NCBI GenBank assembly: GCA_003427395.1
Contig: BFEA01000075.1
Span: forward strand, 775,754-801,230
Reading direction: 5' to 3'
Origin: Chara braunii
Lineage: Eukaryota > Streptophyta > Charophyceae > Charales > Characeae
DNA length: 25,477 bases
A program made the position numbers and the translations under genes. The notes beneath the pieces were generated by a model. It worked only from the letters and a program-made list of their open reading frames with translations, searched no databases and was not told the origin of the DNA. Below, piece by piece: positions 1-8,567 of this stretch; position 1 is the first letter of the stretch; the number at the start of each line of letters is the position of its first letter.

Positions 1-57
<57 letters not shown>
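1..57. repeat. (GA)n microsatellite
   Basis: Uninterrupted GA dinucleotides from the window edge, so the true length is unknown. Confidence 0.97.
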
Positions 58-59
<2 letters not shown>

Positions 60-185
60 GTTTATGAGTGCTTGCATGCTCTGCGTAGCCATCCAGAGAA
101 ACCGCGCTCCTATGTTTGGGTGTATTCGGTTGTGTATATGTGTGGAGGAGGAAGAGGAAGCACACACCTGAGGAGAGTGTTTGAG

Positions 186-235
186 TACTTCATAATGGTC
201 TTGTTGGTTGTACTTCATAATGGTCTTGTTGGTTG
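186..235 (+). repeat. 25-bp perfect tandem duplication before a splice acceptor
   Basis: Two identical adjacent 25-bp units (186-210 and 211-235) beginning TACTTCATAATGG. They end 9 bp before the AG of the putative 3' splice site at 243-244, so the duplication has doubled the T-rich stretch used for acceptor and branch-point recognition. Confidence 0.9.
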
Positions 236-244
236 TCATTGCAG

Positions 245-617
245 ATGGGGCGAGATGCAGGATCCACAAAAGTTGAAGGACCTGCCTGTCCGCAAAGCAG
301 TTTTGGAGGAGCTTCGGTCAATTCAGTCTCCCTTCACTGTTGCGCCTTGGAATGAAGGAAGAATCCTTGCACAAGGGAAGTCAGTGAAGCCGTGGCTTTT
401 GTCCCTAGAAATTGAGCATGCCCTGCTGGCCAATCTCTCAGACACACGGTCGGTTGAGGCCTTCGTTGCGGAAAATGCATCGATGGTTGCACAGCTTGCA
501 GTGACAAAGGCGCAGGGTAGAGATGGGAAATCAACTTCAAGCACAGGGGGAGAGGACAAGAGTAGTAGTAAATCCAAGGTGCGGAGAGGTCGGCGAAAGG
601 CTGCAAGCAAGGCCTGA
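245..617 (+). CDS. Probable 3'-terminal exon of an unrecognised host gene
   Basis: A strong acceptor (GTTGTCATTGCAG, ending at 244) is followed by an open frame that runs to TGA at 615-617, entering with one base of a split codon. The roughly 122 encoded residues have normal amphipathic composition (WGEMQDPQKLKDL near the start, a Leu/Glu/Ala-rich middle) and then a Ser/Lys/Arg-rich tail ending KVRRGRRKAASKA, which resembles a nuclear-localisation or nucleic-acid-binding tail. The frame stays open upstream of the acceptor to an ATG at 72, but that part (RSHPEKPRSYVWVYSVVYMCGGG) looks like translated intron. I do not recognise the family. Earlier exons would lie to the left of the window. Coding status is inferred from splice-site quality and composition only. 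Confidence 0.55.
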
Positions 618-1405
618 TGCGCAATTGATGCGACTGTCCGTTGATATGGATGCAGCAGGTTTGTTGCTGCTTTGTCGTTGCAAAGTTTTCCATAGTCCTG
701 GTTACTCGTCTCGAGTCCCCGTGTGGAAATGTTTCTCCGTTTCTTCTTTCTTGTTATCATCTCCACACGCCGTAGATCATCCTCGCTGGATGGCGCATTG
801 TCGCAGCTTCCTCTGGGCTGCAGGCTCCGTTGTTGTTATCGCACACTTTCGCACCATTCCTTTCCCAGTCTGCACACCATCGAGCCACGGGTTAGGCCTT
901 CCTCCCTCGTGTTGCAGATCTCCAGCCAATGTGGACCATGGTTCCCAAGGGCCTCACACATAGTTTTAGTTTTGCTGATTTGGTATGCCAAGTACATACT
1001 CACACTTTGACTTTCGGGATGTATCTGATAGTAACTATCGTCAGATTTCAATAGAAAAAAAAAGTCCATAGCGTGACGGTGCTCTTAAGTCTGAGCTTTC
1101 GACCCTCTTCGGCTATCGTTATCTTCGGTACTCGGCGCACCCCTCACTATGCTGCTTCCTCAACTGCGAAGTAGGACTAGTTTGCAGGGCACAGTTTTGA
1201 CTATGCTCCCGGCGGTTTGGTGCACAACTGACTGCGCTGTGTTCTTAACTTCTTGTACTGGCCTCCCTCCCTTTGGTACGGTAAATCTCAAGCCCGGAGA
1301 CGAGGGTGGGTCAAGGGAGGAAGTAGTTCGAAGGGCTTTGCGGCTTTGCCCCTGCATGCTGTAAGGAGGGAGGACAGTAAGGAGGGAGTTCTTGTACTGC
1401 AGCTT
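618..1405 (+). other. Probable 3' UTR and intergenic DNA
   Basis: No convincing open frame continues after the stop at 617. The region is T/C-rich and ends in an A-rich stretch near 1051-1064, compatible with a 3' UTR of some 440 bp. No AATAAA is visible at the expected place, so the cleavage site is not defined. From 1070 to 1405 no gene is seen. Confidence 0.35.
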
Positions 1406-1640
1406 GTAGCAAAGGCAAGACAGTAATGACTCTCCTACTTACAACATGGCGGGCAAATACCTTTGCTGCCCCTGCATGTTGTAAGGCAAGACAGTAATGA
1501 CTTCCTCCTGGCGGGCAAATACCTTTGCTGCCCCTGCATGTTGTAAGGCAAGACAGTGATGACTTCCTCCTGGCGGACAAATACCTTTGCTGCCCCTGCA
1601 TGTTGTAAGGAGGAGAGTCATTACTGTCTTGCCTTGCTAC
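1406..1640. repeat. Foldback repeat: 62-bp tandem units between inverted arms
   Basis: Left arm 1406-1448 and right arm 1599-1640 are near-perfect reverse complements (about 40 bp; one substitution and one indel by eye). Between them is a 62-bp unit starting GGCGGGCAAATACC at 1448, 1510 and 1572 (about 2.7 copies). Each tandem unit also contains the GGCAAGACAGTAATGACT core of the left arm. The block can fold into one long stem with alternative registers. No ORF is supported. Confidence 0.85.
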
Positions 1641-2334
1641 GGTAGAGATCTAAAGCCGGCACGTGAGGGTGGTTAATGGGAGGAAGTCGGAGGAAAGGGA
1701 TTTGCCCGGACATGTTGTGGCAGATGATCGTCATTAACCGAGCATGCTGGTCATGGCAGGTTATGATACATCGTCGAGTTTTGACGTGAAGCATCCAGAT
1801 TTTGATGGTATAGATCATTGTTTTGTACAGCAGCACATTTCGTGGAACCAACTTTGGGGGTTGTGGTTCCGTTAGGATATCTGTTAGATTGAATTAGGTC
1901 CAGTGACTGCTACTATTTAGTATTTGGATTCGTCTAGACTCTAGACCCATCCCCTACCTACTCCGACTCCTCCCAGGTCGCATTCCTTTCGTTCCGTCTT
2001 TTGTTTCGTAACGAAGACCCAAACAACTTCACCGCTGTCGCTGTAACAGGCCTGATAGGCATAGGTGCCACACTGCCATTCCCATGCAAAAGAAGTCTCC
2101 AGATGCGGAACGCTTTGATGGACAAAAGAGAGTGTTCTTCTTCGCCTTCGTGTAAAGCTTACAGGAAGTGAATGCGTGCACGTCTTTTCTCCTCTGTCTG
2201 TTCTCTCTGGAGAGCCATGTGTGTTCGGTTTTCACATTCTTCCAGTTTCTTTTCAGAGTCTTCATATCCCCTTGTTTAACGTTTCTTCCCAGGCAAGTTT
2301 CCTCCAAGCATTGATCAAATTTTGTGCATGTTTT

Positions 2335-2337
<3 letters not shown>
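1641..2337. other. Unannotated spacer
   Basis: Both strands were scanned. The open frames are short, without recognisable motifs or splice-site support. No structured RNA or repeat was identified. Confidence 0.5.
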
Positions 2338-2410
<73 letters not shown>

Positions 2411-2437
2411 GAACGAACGAACGAACGAACGAACGAC
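2338..2437. repeat. (CT)n followed by (ACGA)n compound microsatellite
   Basis: About 72 bp of pure CT repeats run to 2409 and then switch into roughly seven ACGA tetranucleotides ending at 2437. A 110-residue open frame crosses it (Ser-Leu repeats) but is a product of the repeat. Confidence 0.97.
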
Positions 2438-2726
2438 AAGCTCACATAGCAAGTAAAACACAAACGCATCTGAAAAGCTACATAAATGTCATAAAAAAAT
2501 ATATGTAACCTTCAAGTTGATCCTTGTGTGTTTGGATTTGGAGCGTAGTTTGCATGCGCGGACGAGTTTTGTTTTATTTAGTCAAAAAACTTTTGGCGAA
2601 ACTTTCAAGGCAACTTTTGAAGAAGCAAGAAGCAAATCTGTTGTTTTTCGGAATGACCACAACTCGTGAGTTCTCAAGAGGCTCTGCTGTCAGAGTTCTT
2701 GAAACAACATGAATTACGTAGTATTA

Positions 2727-2780
2727 GTTTGTGTTCAGCAAAAAAAAAAAAAAAAAAAAAAGAAAGGTTTGCGTTCAGCA
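2727..2780 (+). repeat. Poly(A) tract flanked by a 14-bp direct repeat (minimal retro-insertion)
   Basis: GTTTGTGTTCAGCA (2727-2740) is followed by an A tract and GAAAG, then GTTTGCGTTCAGCA (2767-2780), with 13 of 14 bases identical. A bare poly(A) between short direct repeats is what LINE-driven target-primed insertion leaves when almost only the tail is copied. An alternative is local duplication plus A-tract expansion. Confidence 0.6.
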
Positions 2781-3239
2781 CCTGCAATTGGGGCCCCAGC
2801 ACTACCATACTTCCGAATACCGGGAAAATGCTAAAGAAAAGGTAAGGTCGCTTCTGGATTGGTTTTTCGGGTAGAGTGCTTGGGAAAGCATGTCGCAGAA
2901 GATCCAGAGTGGATCGTGCTACCGGGACAGGAGGGATTGTGTCGGGTTCACTTATCGGAAATGCCAGTTAACGGGAAAGGTCTTGGATTTCAATCTGATC
3001 TGATAAAACATAGGCCTTTTCACGAGTGCGCATTTTGCTATTTTCCAAAAATCACTGCAGGCTACTACGCTGGATCCTGATTGCTGAGTTCGGAGACCTT
3101 TTGGTTTTCACGACAGTGCATTTCGTCACTTCCTAAAAATCACTGTGGTCCCCACCGTGTCGGTCACCAGTATGTGGATATCCAAGAAGATACCCTATGG
3201 TAACCCGTAACACAAAATTTCGTTACCGAAATTCTCCTA
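2781..3239. other. Unannotated spacer with a weak internal duplication
   Basis: A 73-codon open frame (2859-3080) has no recognisable domain. Segments near 3013-3060 and 3105-3150 share a degenerate motif (TTTCACGA...CAAAAATCACTG and CTAAAAATCACTG), suggesting an old tandem duplication of about 90 bp. Confidence 0.4.
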
Positions 3240-3346
3240 CAGATGAAGCCTGTGTGGGGAATTCAACGTGTGCCTTATGAACACGCGTGCCTAACAGATG
3301 AGTGCCTTACGTTTAAGTCCCTGCACAGGCTTCGTCTGTTAGGCAG
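3240..3346. repeat. Nested inverted repeats beside the U2-like segment
   Basis: ACAGATGAAGCCTGTGTGGGG (3240-3260) pairs with CCCTGCACAGGCTTCGTCTGT (about 3319-3339). Inside that, GCCTAACAGATGAG (about 3289-3302) pairs with the GTCTGTTAGGC stretch near 3333-3344. This predicts alternative hairpins immediately 3' (minus-strand sense) of the U2-like sequence. Confidence 0.65.
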
Positions 3347-3367
3347 GATTTGGATGCACTACCTTTT

Positions 3368-3431
3368 ATATTAAACTCATCAGAGCAGATGCTACACTTG
3401 ATCTTGTTAGCCGAAAGGCCGGGAAAGGTAT
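3368..3431 (-). pseudogene. U2 snRNA 5'-domain fragment (pseudogene or U2-derived element)
   Basis: Read on the minus strand from 3431, the sequence begins ATACCTTTCCCGGCC and runs through GGCTAA, AGATCAAGTGTAG and AGTTTAATAT, closely following the conserved first ~64 nt of plant U2 (stem-loop I, branch-point-pairing region, start of stem II). Two features argue against a functional U2: a 3-nt insertion after GGCTAA, and the branch-pairing GTAGTA reading GTAGCA. Similarity stops at about 3368 and no Sm site follows. A TATAATAG motif lies about 28 bp upstream of the start, close to the spacing of a pol II snRNA TATA box, but no plant upstream sequence element is visible. U2 identity is from family knowledge; pseudogene status is inferred. 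Confidence 0.75.
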
Positions 3432-3558
3432 CGATGCACGAGCAGCACGGGCTATTATAGACATAGTACTGCCTTTCTTTGTGTGTGCGTTGAGACAAAT
3501 CACTCCACCGACTAAGAACGGCCATGCACCACCACCCACAGAATCAACGAAGAGCTAT

Positions 3559-3610
<52 letters not shown>

Positions 3611-3612
3611 GA
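3559..3612. repeat. (CA)n-(CG)n alternating purine-pyrimidine tract
   Basis: About 37 bp of CA repeats pass without interruption into about 15 bp of GC/CG alternation, giving some 53 bp of strict purine-pyrimidine alternation, the classic Z-DNA-prone composition. Confidence 0.95.
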
Positions 3613-3823
3613 GGTTGGTGTGAGTTAAGTCGACCACTTTTCTCTCTCCTTAAAGGTGGGTATCGCTAACTCTGGGTGATGTGGTGAGTCCTTATCCATC
3701 AGTCAAATGCATCCTGGGCAGACTGTCTGTCCTGGTTCAACCTCGTGATGAGATGGTGAAAGTCCGACGAAACAGTCTGTTCGGTACAGTCGTGCTTTTT
3801 TTTAGTGTATAGCGAATATGACA

Positions 3824-3848
3824 ACACACACACACACACACACACACA
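3824..3848. repeat. (CA)n microsatellite
   Basis: Twenty-five bases of AC/CA alternation. The DNA between here and 4494 holds no gene I can support. Confidence 0.9.
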
Positions 3849-4494
3849 GGACTTGCTTGAAGATGCACAGAAATGCCAAATCCAAGGTCGGAGGTACTGC
3901 TACAGCATGATATAAAGCCTAAGCCTTGGGTGCGTATTCAAGTAAGGGAGAACACCCTGCCATCTTGAAAACACCTGCTCTTTGCATAGTAGCTGCATGC
4001 ACCGGAGCTGATACTGGGTTAGGGTTAGGGGTGGCCTCCATACGGTCGCGTAGCCAAGTATGGAGTCTTATTTGTGCTGATTTTCCTACAGCTCCAATAA
4101 AGAGGAGAAGCAGGCCCTGTTGAGCTTGTAACAGGCGAGGCCGCCTCTTAGCAACTTTTGGACCATACAGCTTTGGCCTGCCCAGGCTCTGGGCGTGGTC
4201 CGTATGACGGTGCATATGACGGTGGCAGACCAGACCAGTCTAGTTCTGCACCAGGATAGATAGATTGTGACATGCGGAGGACAAACTTCTGAATCGGCGA
4301 AATACAGACCTGAGTTCGGATCCTGATGGACCTCGATGAATGGAATCAAATCATTCTGAATTATGTAGGACCAGTTAGATCGATGGAGATATCCCAAGGC
4401 CATTGCCCTTGTAAAAAGGAGAGATTCTGGAGAGGACAAGCTTCTGAATAGGTCCGAACAGGCAGCTACATGGAAATGGAAATGGACACATTGC

Positions 4495-4553
4495 AACATG
4501 CATCGCGATGAGAAAAAAAAAAAAAAAAAAAAAAAAAAAAACATGCATCACGA
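4495..4553 (+). repeat. Second bare poly(A) insertion with a 14-bp direct repeat
   Basis: AACATGCATCGCGA (4495-4508), then TGAG and about 29 A, then AACATGCATCACGA (4540-4553), with 13 of 14 bases identical. Same architecture as 2727-2780: almost nothing but tail was inserted between copies of a short target sequence. Confidence 0.6.
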
Positions 4554-4627
4554 CAGGCTATCTGTGACTGTATAACATAGATGGGCTACTACGGGGACCA
4601 GGGCGGACACCTACACAGACTTGCATT

Positions 4628-4716
4628 TTCACCCGAATAGAACGCTCCATCACTGTATGTAGACTGAAAGTTGCACCAAGTACGGCTATAATGATGGGGC
4701 GTTCAAGTCGAGTGAA
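4628..4716 (+). mobile_element. MITE-like element, family 1, copy a
   Basis: An 89-bp imperfect palindrome beginning TTCACCCGAATAGAACG and ending CGTTCAAGTCGAGTGAA, with a conserved core GACTGAAAGTTGC-CCAA-TAC and CTATAATGATGGGGC. Related units occur at 4757-4846, 7153-7243 (opposite orientation) and 9003-9090. There is no coding capacity, so it is non-autonomous if it is a transposon. No clear target duplication was seen. Confidence 0.65.
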
Positions 4717-4756
4717 GACAGTGGGATGGACTGCTGTTCTGCGACAGACTGCTACA

Positions 4757-4846
4757 TTGACCAGAGTGGAACGCTCGGTCACTGTATGTAGACTGAAAGT
4801 TGCACCAAATACAGCTATAATGATGGGGCGTTCCAAGTCGAGTGAA
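4757..4846 (+). mobile_element. MITE-like element, family 1, copy b
   Basis: Nearly the same core and right end as copy a (ends CGTTCCAAGTCGAGTGAA). The left end has drifted (TTGACCAGAGTGGAACG). The motif GACTGCTACATTGACCAGAGTGGA spanning its left end is repeated right after it (from 4848, one mismatch), so copies a and b probably arose as part of a local tandem duplication with a period of about 100-130 bp. Confidence 0.6.
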
Positions 4847-4993
4847 GACTGCTGCATTGACCAGAGTGGACTGAGTCTCAGGGCTTTCAAGTTTGGACTC
4901 GGAAGTCCGGGCCTACATTTGTATGGGACTTCCAACTAGATCCCAGACCCCAGACTTCAACTTGGATACACAGTTTGGACCTATAAGTTGTGG

Positions 4994-5003
4994 AAGGTCA
5001 GAG

Positions 5004-5041
<38 letters not shown>

Positions 5042-5141
5042 AGATCAGAACCCCTCGGTTCTGGCTCCTGCCATTCTGGGGAGCAACAGTCCGGTTCCTA
5101 TTCCCCCAGCAAGTCAAAAAGTAGTACAAGGTCAGAGGTTC
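4994..5141 (-). mobile_element. 3'-end stub of a LINE, minus strand, with 14-bp target duplications
   Basis: AAGGTCAGAGGTTC occurs exactly at 4994-5007 and 5128-5141. Between them a 32-nt T run (poly(A) of the minus strand) is followed by about 88 bp. Read on the minus strand this contains CTTGCTGG...CAACCGGACTG-TGC-CCCCAGAAT, matching the last ~65 bp before the poly(A) of the large LINE ending at 15432. It is therefore a severely 5'-truncated insertion of the same or a related LINE family. Target duplication and tail are seen directly; the family link is by-eye similarity. Confidence 0.85.
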
Positions 5142-6039
5142 AAATCCTGTAGGATGCTGAATTCTTTGGAAGAGTGGCCAAGTGGTGAAAGGCGACATGC
5201 AGAGACTCATTCGTGGAGCATACCATTTCAATTTCATCCACCTTGATTATTCCGACCAGCTTCGCACGGCTCCAGAAGACGCGGGCTGGAAGCAGTCAGT
5301 TCGTATTTGACATGCTGGAAGCATATCAGACTGTATTTCAACACCCGTTTCTGCCAGTGGACTGGAACAGAAGACCTGTCTAACTGGGTCTGATCTCAGG
5401 TCCAAAGTGACTGTCTGTATATGTCGTCAATGTGCATGCACGCAGAGGGCAAGGTACATCCACAAACGCAAAGTAAGATAAGGTCGCGTTTGATTATATA
5501 ATCAAGCCAAGAAGGAAGAAAACTTGTGCTCCTTGTGGTCTCATTAAGCTAGAGAGCAATCAGTGAATTCAATCCCACCGGCCCTCGCATCAATTCAGTC
5601 AATTTAACTCTTATCTTTAATTCCCATTACCAGAATGAATGCATCTACCTTTCCCCACAACGCTTTTGTAACATTCTAACAAGTTAGTTTTCTTGCTCTT
5701 CAAAAGCCCAAAGAAAAGAGGTTAATGCTCCTGCATGCATGGCGCAGGCGGCTAATGCGCAGCGGCTCCAGCTAATGTGATTGTTGCACAGTCCCCTCCA
5801 ATTAATTTTGCACCTTCGAACATAGCCATCTTTTTTCTATTCGTATCAAACGATTACCGTTTATCGTTTATTACCCGATCCGTCGTTTTTGTCAAAATAA
5901 ACGGGGCAGAGGCTCGCCAGCACTTGCTTCGTGCCTCTCCCAATCTGATCATCAGAAGCGATGGTATTCTGTTAGTGCAGCACATTGTTGGGATGTCTTA
6001 GGAACACAAAATGAGGGTTGCACTCGTTATAGGACTTGA
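5142..6039. other. Unannotated spacer
   Basis: No supportable ORF, no long repeats. A 12-base tRNA A-box-like motif near 5172-5184 lacks the rest of a tRNA. Confidence 0.45.
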
Positions 6040-6191
6040 ACCACTGCAGTACTTCCTAAAGTCGTGCCCGTTAACGCTACACGATTTTAGGAAACGTACG
6101 GGCCACTACAGGAGCGCCCAAATTCATCCAACTAGAAACGTTTCTACTCTATTCTTTCCCACAGCCGATAGTCGGGCCAAGTACTGCTGGT
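6040..6191 (+). mobile_element. MITE-like element, family 2, copy a
   Basis: Ends ACCACTGCAGTACTT and AAGTACTGCTGGT are inverted, and the interior (GTACGGGCCACTACAGGAGC, then CAAATTCATCCAACTAG, then AAACGTTTCTACTC) is shared in reverse orientation with 8568-8702. The right flank is TTA, in line with the 3-bp TTA preference of Harbinger-type elements, but the left flank reads TTG. It lacks coding capacity. Confidence 0.7.
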
Positions 6192-6217
6192 TTAACCCAA
6201 CGTCTCATGTCAGGAGC

Positions 6218-6812
6218 TGACAACAGCCATGCAGCACATGTATGAAGTCAAAGTACATCCCACCCTTTCGAGGAGTTCCTTTTGTATGTTAAGGGTTGTG
6301 TTGTATCGAATTAAACCGCGCGAACGGCCATGCAGCACATGTTATGAAGTCAAAGTACATCCCACTCTTGTGAGGAGTTCCTTTCGCATGTCAAGGGCTG
6401 GAAGGTTTTTGTGGGTTGTATCGAATTTAACCACATGAACAGCCATGCAGCACATGTATGAAGTCAAAGTACATCCCAGTCTTACGAGGAGTACCTTTCG
6501 GACATTAAGGGCTGGTGAGGTTTTGTGTGTTGTATCGAATTGAGGTTTTGTGTGTTGTAATACAGTTGTGTCGATTAAACAAGATGGACAGCCATGCAGC
6601 ACATGTATGAAGTTAGAGTACATCCCACTCTTATAAGGAGTACCTTTTTTGGATGTTAAGGGCTGGTGAGGTTTTGTGTGTTGTATCGAATTAAACCAGA
6701 TGGACAGCCATGCAGCACATGTATGAAGTCCGAGTACATCCGACTCTTACGAGGTGTTCCTTTCGTATGTTAAGGCCTGGTGAGGTTTTGTGCGTTGTAT
6801 CGAATTAAAACA
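6218..6812 (+). repeat. Tandem array of ~115-bp units, five copies
   Basis: The anchor CATGCAGCACATG recurs at 6228, 6329, 6444, 6593 and 6709 (spacings 101, 115, 149, 116). Each unit continues with GAAGTC-AAGTACATCCCAC, GAGGAGTTCCTTTCG, GGTTTTGTGTGTTGTATCG. The 149-bp unit contains an internal duplication of about 34 bp around GAGGTTTTGTGTGTTGTA. Short open frames across it are repeat-derived. Confidence 0.92.
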
Positions 6813-7152
6813 CGTGCTCCACCGCTTGTGCAGGCCTTGCAGTTCCCTCTCAATCAACGAACCTCTATCAGTAATGCTTTTAAGCCGCTGACAGTTTTCT
6901 TAAACTCGTGAAGTGCCACAGTCCAGCCGTGCTGTGGCAAAATTAGCACGACGGGTGGTCGCAATTTGGCTTGAAATGCAAGGTTTCAAAGGGGGGGGGC
7001 ACACATTAAAAGGGGTGTACTCGACAAAGATTTTGTACACAGCAAAGAGAACGCCCGCTGTGGGATAGACTGGCAAGGGGCGTGCATGGACTCAATGTGG
7101 GGTGGACTGGCAGTGGCTGGAATAGGCACTCGAAAGTTTCAGGACTACTAGC
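6813..7152. other. Unannotated spacer
   Basis: Contains a G9 run near 6990 and otherwise nothing recognised. Confidence 0.4.
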
Positions 7153-7243
7153 TTCACCCGAATAGAGTGCCCACTCATTGTAGTTGTATTTGGGGCAACT
7201 TTCAGTCCACGTGCAGCAATAACGTGTGTTCTATCCGGGTGAA
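7153..7243 (-). mobile_element. MITE-like element, family 1, copy c (best-preserved termini)
   Basis: Starts TTCACCCGAATAGA and ends TCTATCCGGGTGAA, a 14-bp terminal inverted repeat with a single mismatch, enclosing the family core (GGCAACTTTCAGTC on the plus strand, so the element is reversed relative to 4628-4716). At 91 bp it matches the other copies in length. Confidence 0.75.
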
Positions 7244-8396
7244 TACGGGAGCTCTGGCAGAGCACGAGGAGATGAGTTTCGTTGGTCACGGTAGCAGAAA
7301 TTCCGACTGAGTTCTCAGGCATGTAAGACTCCTTCAGATCTGGCCTCCCTTGGAACTCAGCTATCTTGTTGATGCCCGGATTGATGAACCTGTACAAAAA
7401 GCTCGTTGACTACGATCAAGTGTCTTCACTTGGCTGACTACAATCCGGTGCAAAACTGAATCTTTCCGTCTGGAAACGGAAGCGCTTTTCTATCTGGTAG
7501 GCTGAGCCACATCTCGGAACAAAGGGTCTCGCTCCACTGCTCTCGAGTTTTTCACTACTATCGACTTTGGAAAAAATCAAGAGTAGTTCAAAAGTTGCCA
7601 AATAGACCCTCGAAACTCTCAAAATTTGCTGCCTCGCTCCACTTACTCTCAAGCATAGGACTCTCTAACTTGGTGAGTACTGCAGGACATCACTGCCCGA
7701 CGTATGGACGCCTTGTTTGTCCTCCATGACTCTTGAAAACCGAGGCAATTCGAAGATCATGGTGGAGCACACGCGAAATTCGAGAGTTTGCAGGGTGGCG
7801 AGTCTTATACCCTCGAGAGTTCAAATCGAGAGCAGGTCCTGTCAGCTTTTGACACAAATTTTGAGAGTCGGATTGGTGAGTAAGTGCAGCGAGGAGTCGA
7901 GGACAGACACAAAAAATTGTGAGTCAACATAGTGGAGCGAGACCCGAAGGGTTGGCAAAAATTTGGCAAAAACTGCTTTTTTTTTTCTTTTATCTTTTTT
8001 TTTTTTAAACTGCTTTTTACTTTGCTTTCTCGAGTAACTCGTGAAGTCGTACTTTTGAACGTTTTTTTTTCTTTCCTGTTCTTTGCATCACATAATGCCA
8101 AACAGAAAACTTGACAGTTGGGTCCTAGCAGGCCTCAGACCTTGGGCAAAAGATTTCATCAAGGTGGGAATGGCACAATCGAAAGATGAAGAGCAATGGT
8201 TAGCTGACAAGAGAATAAAGGTAGATATCCTCTGTAAAAAAAAAAACAGAGTGCTCTGACCGTCAGGAGTCAACGTATCACCTATAGTGGGAATGCCGAA
8301 GTCTCGTTAGTGGTGGGAACACCATAACAGACAGATCGGACAGGTCAGAGGTGGTGGGAACACACAGGAAGGTCTTACTGCAGTATTTGTCCATTA
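7244..8396. other. Unannotated AT-rich spacer
   Basis: No gene supported. From about 7540 to 7930 there are many scattered CTCGAGAGT/ACTCTC-type words in both orientations, probably remnants of an old repeat. T-rich runs occur at 7977-8006 and 8062-8072. GTGGTGGGAACAC-like words repeat at 8310-8370. Confidence 0.4.
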
Positions 8397-8504
8397 TACC
8401 ACCGGTCCCCCCCCCCACCCACCCCACGCTGTACTACCGGTACCCGTCGTGAAACGGCGCTACCGGTACCCCTGAGGTTTTCTGACGTCAGGAGGACCGG
8501 TGGT
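8397..8504. mobile_element. MITE-like element with ACCACCGGTCC ends, TTA-flanked
   Basis: The left end TACCACCGGTCC is preceded by TTA (8394-8396). The right end GGACCGGTGGT is followed by TTA (8505-8507). This gives an 11-bp perfect terminal inverted repeat and a 3-bp TTA duplication, the signature of PIF/Harbinger-derived MITEs. The interior holds a C10 run and two CTACCGGTACCC repeats. It lacks coding capacity. Confidence 0.65.
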
Positions 8505-8567
8505 TTAAGCAAGGATTGGGTATGTGGGACCTGGAAAACCTTGTCGTCATGTGGTCTTCCGGTTCAA

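Noticed and set aside
72-244. N-terminal extension of the first exon to ATG 72
   Set aside because: Sequence before 244 looks like intron (T/G-rich, duplicated 25-mer, strong acceptor) and its translation has no protein-like character.
2176-2508. 110-codon open frame with Ser-Leu repeats
   Set aside because: It is translation of the (CT)n and (ACGA)n microsatellites.
4017-4031. Telomere-like GGGTTAGGGTTAGGG
   Set aside because: Only two repeats of a 6-mer, no array; plant-type telomere repeat is TTTAGGG. Chance occurrence.
5137-5190. tRNA-like A box (TGGCCAAGTGGT) and B box (GGTTCAAATCC)
   Set aside because: The order is B then A, there is no acceptor or anticodon stem pairing, and the B-box-like word is part of the LINE target duplication.
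6218-6812. CRISPR-like array
   Set aside because: Units are contiguous long tandem repeats without unique spacers, in a eukaryotic context.
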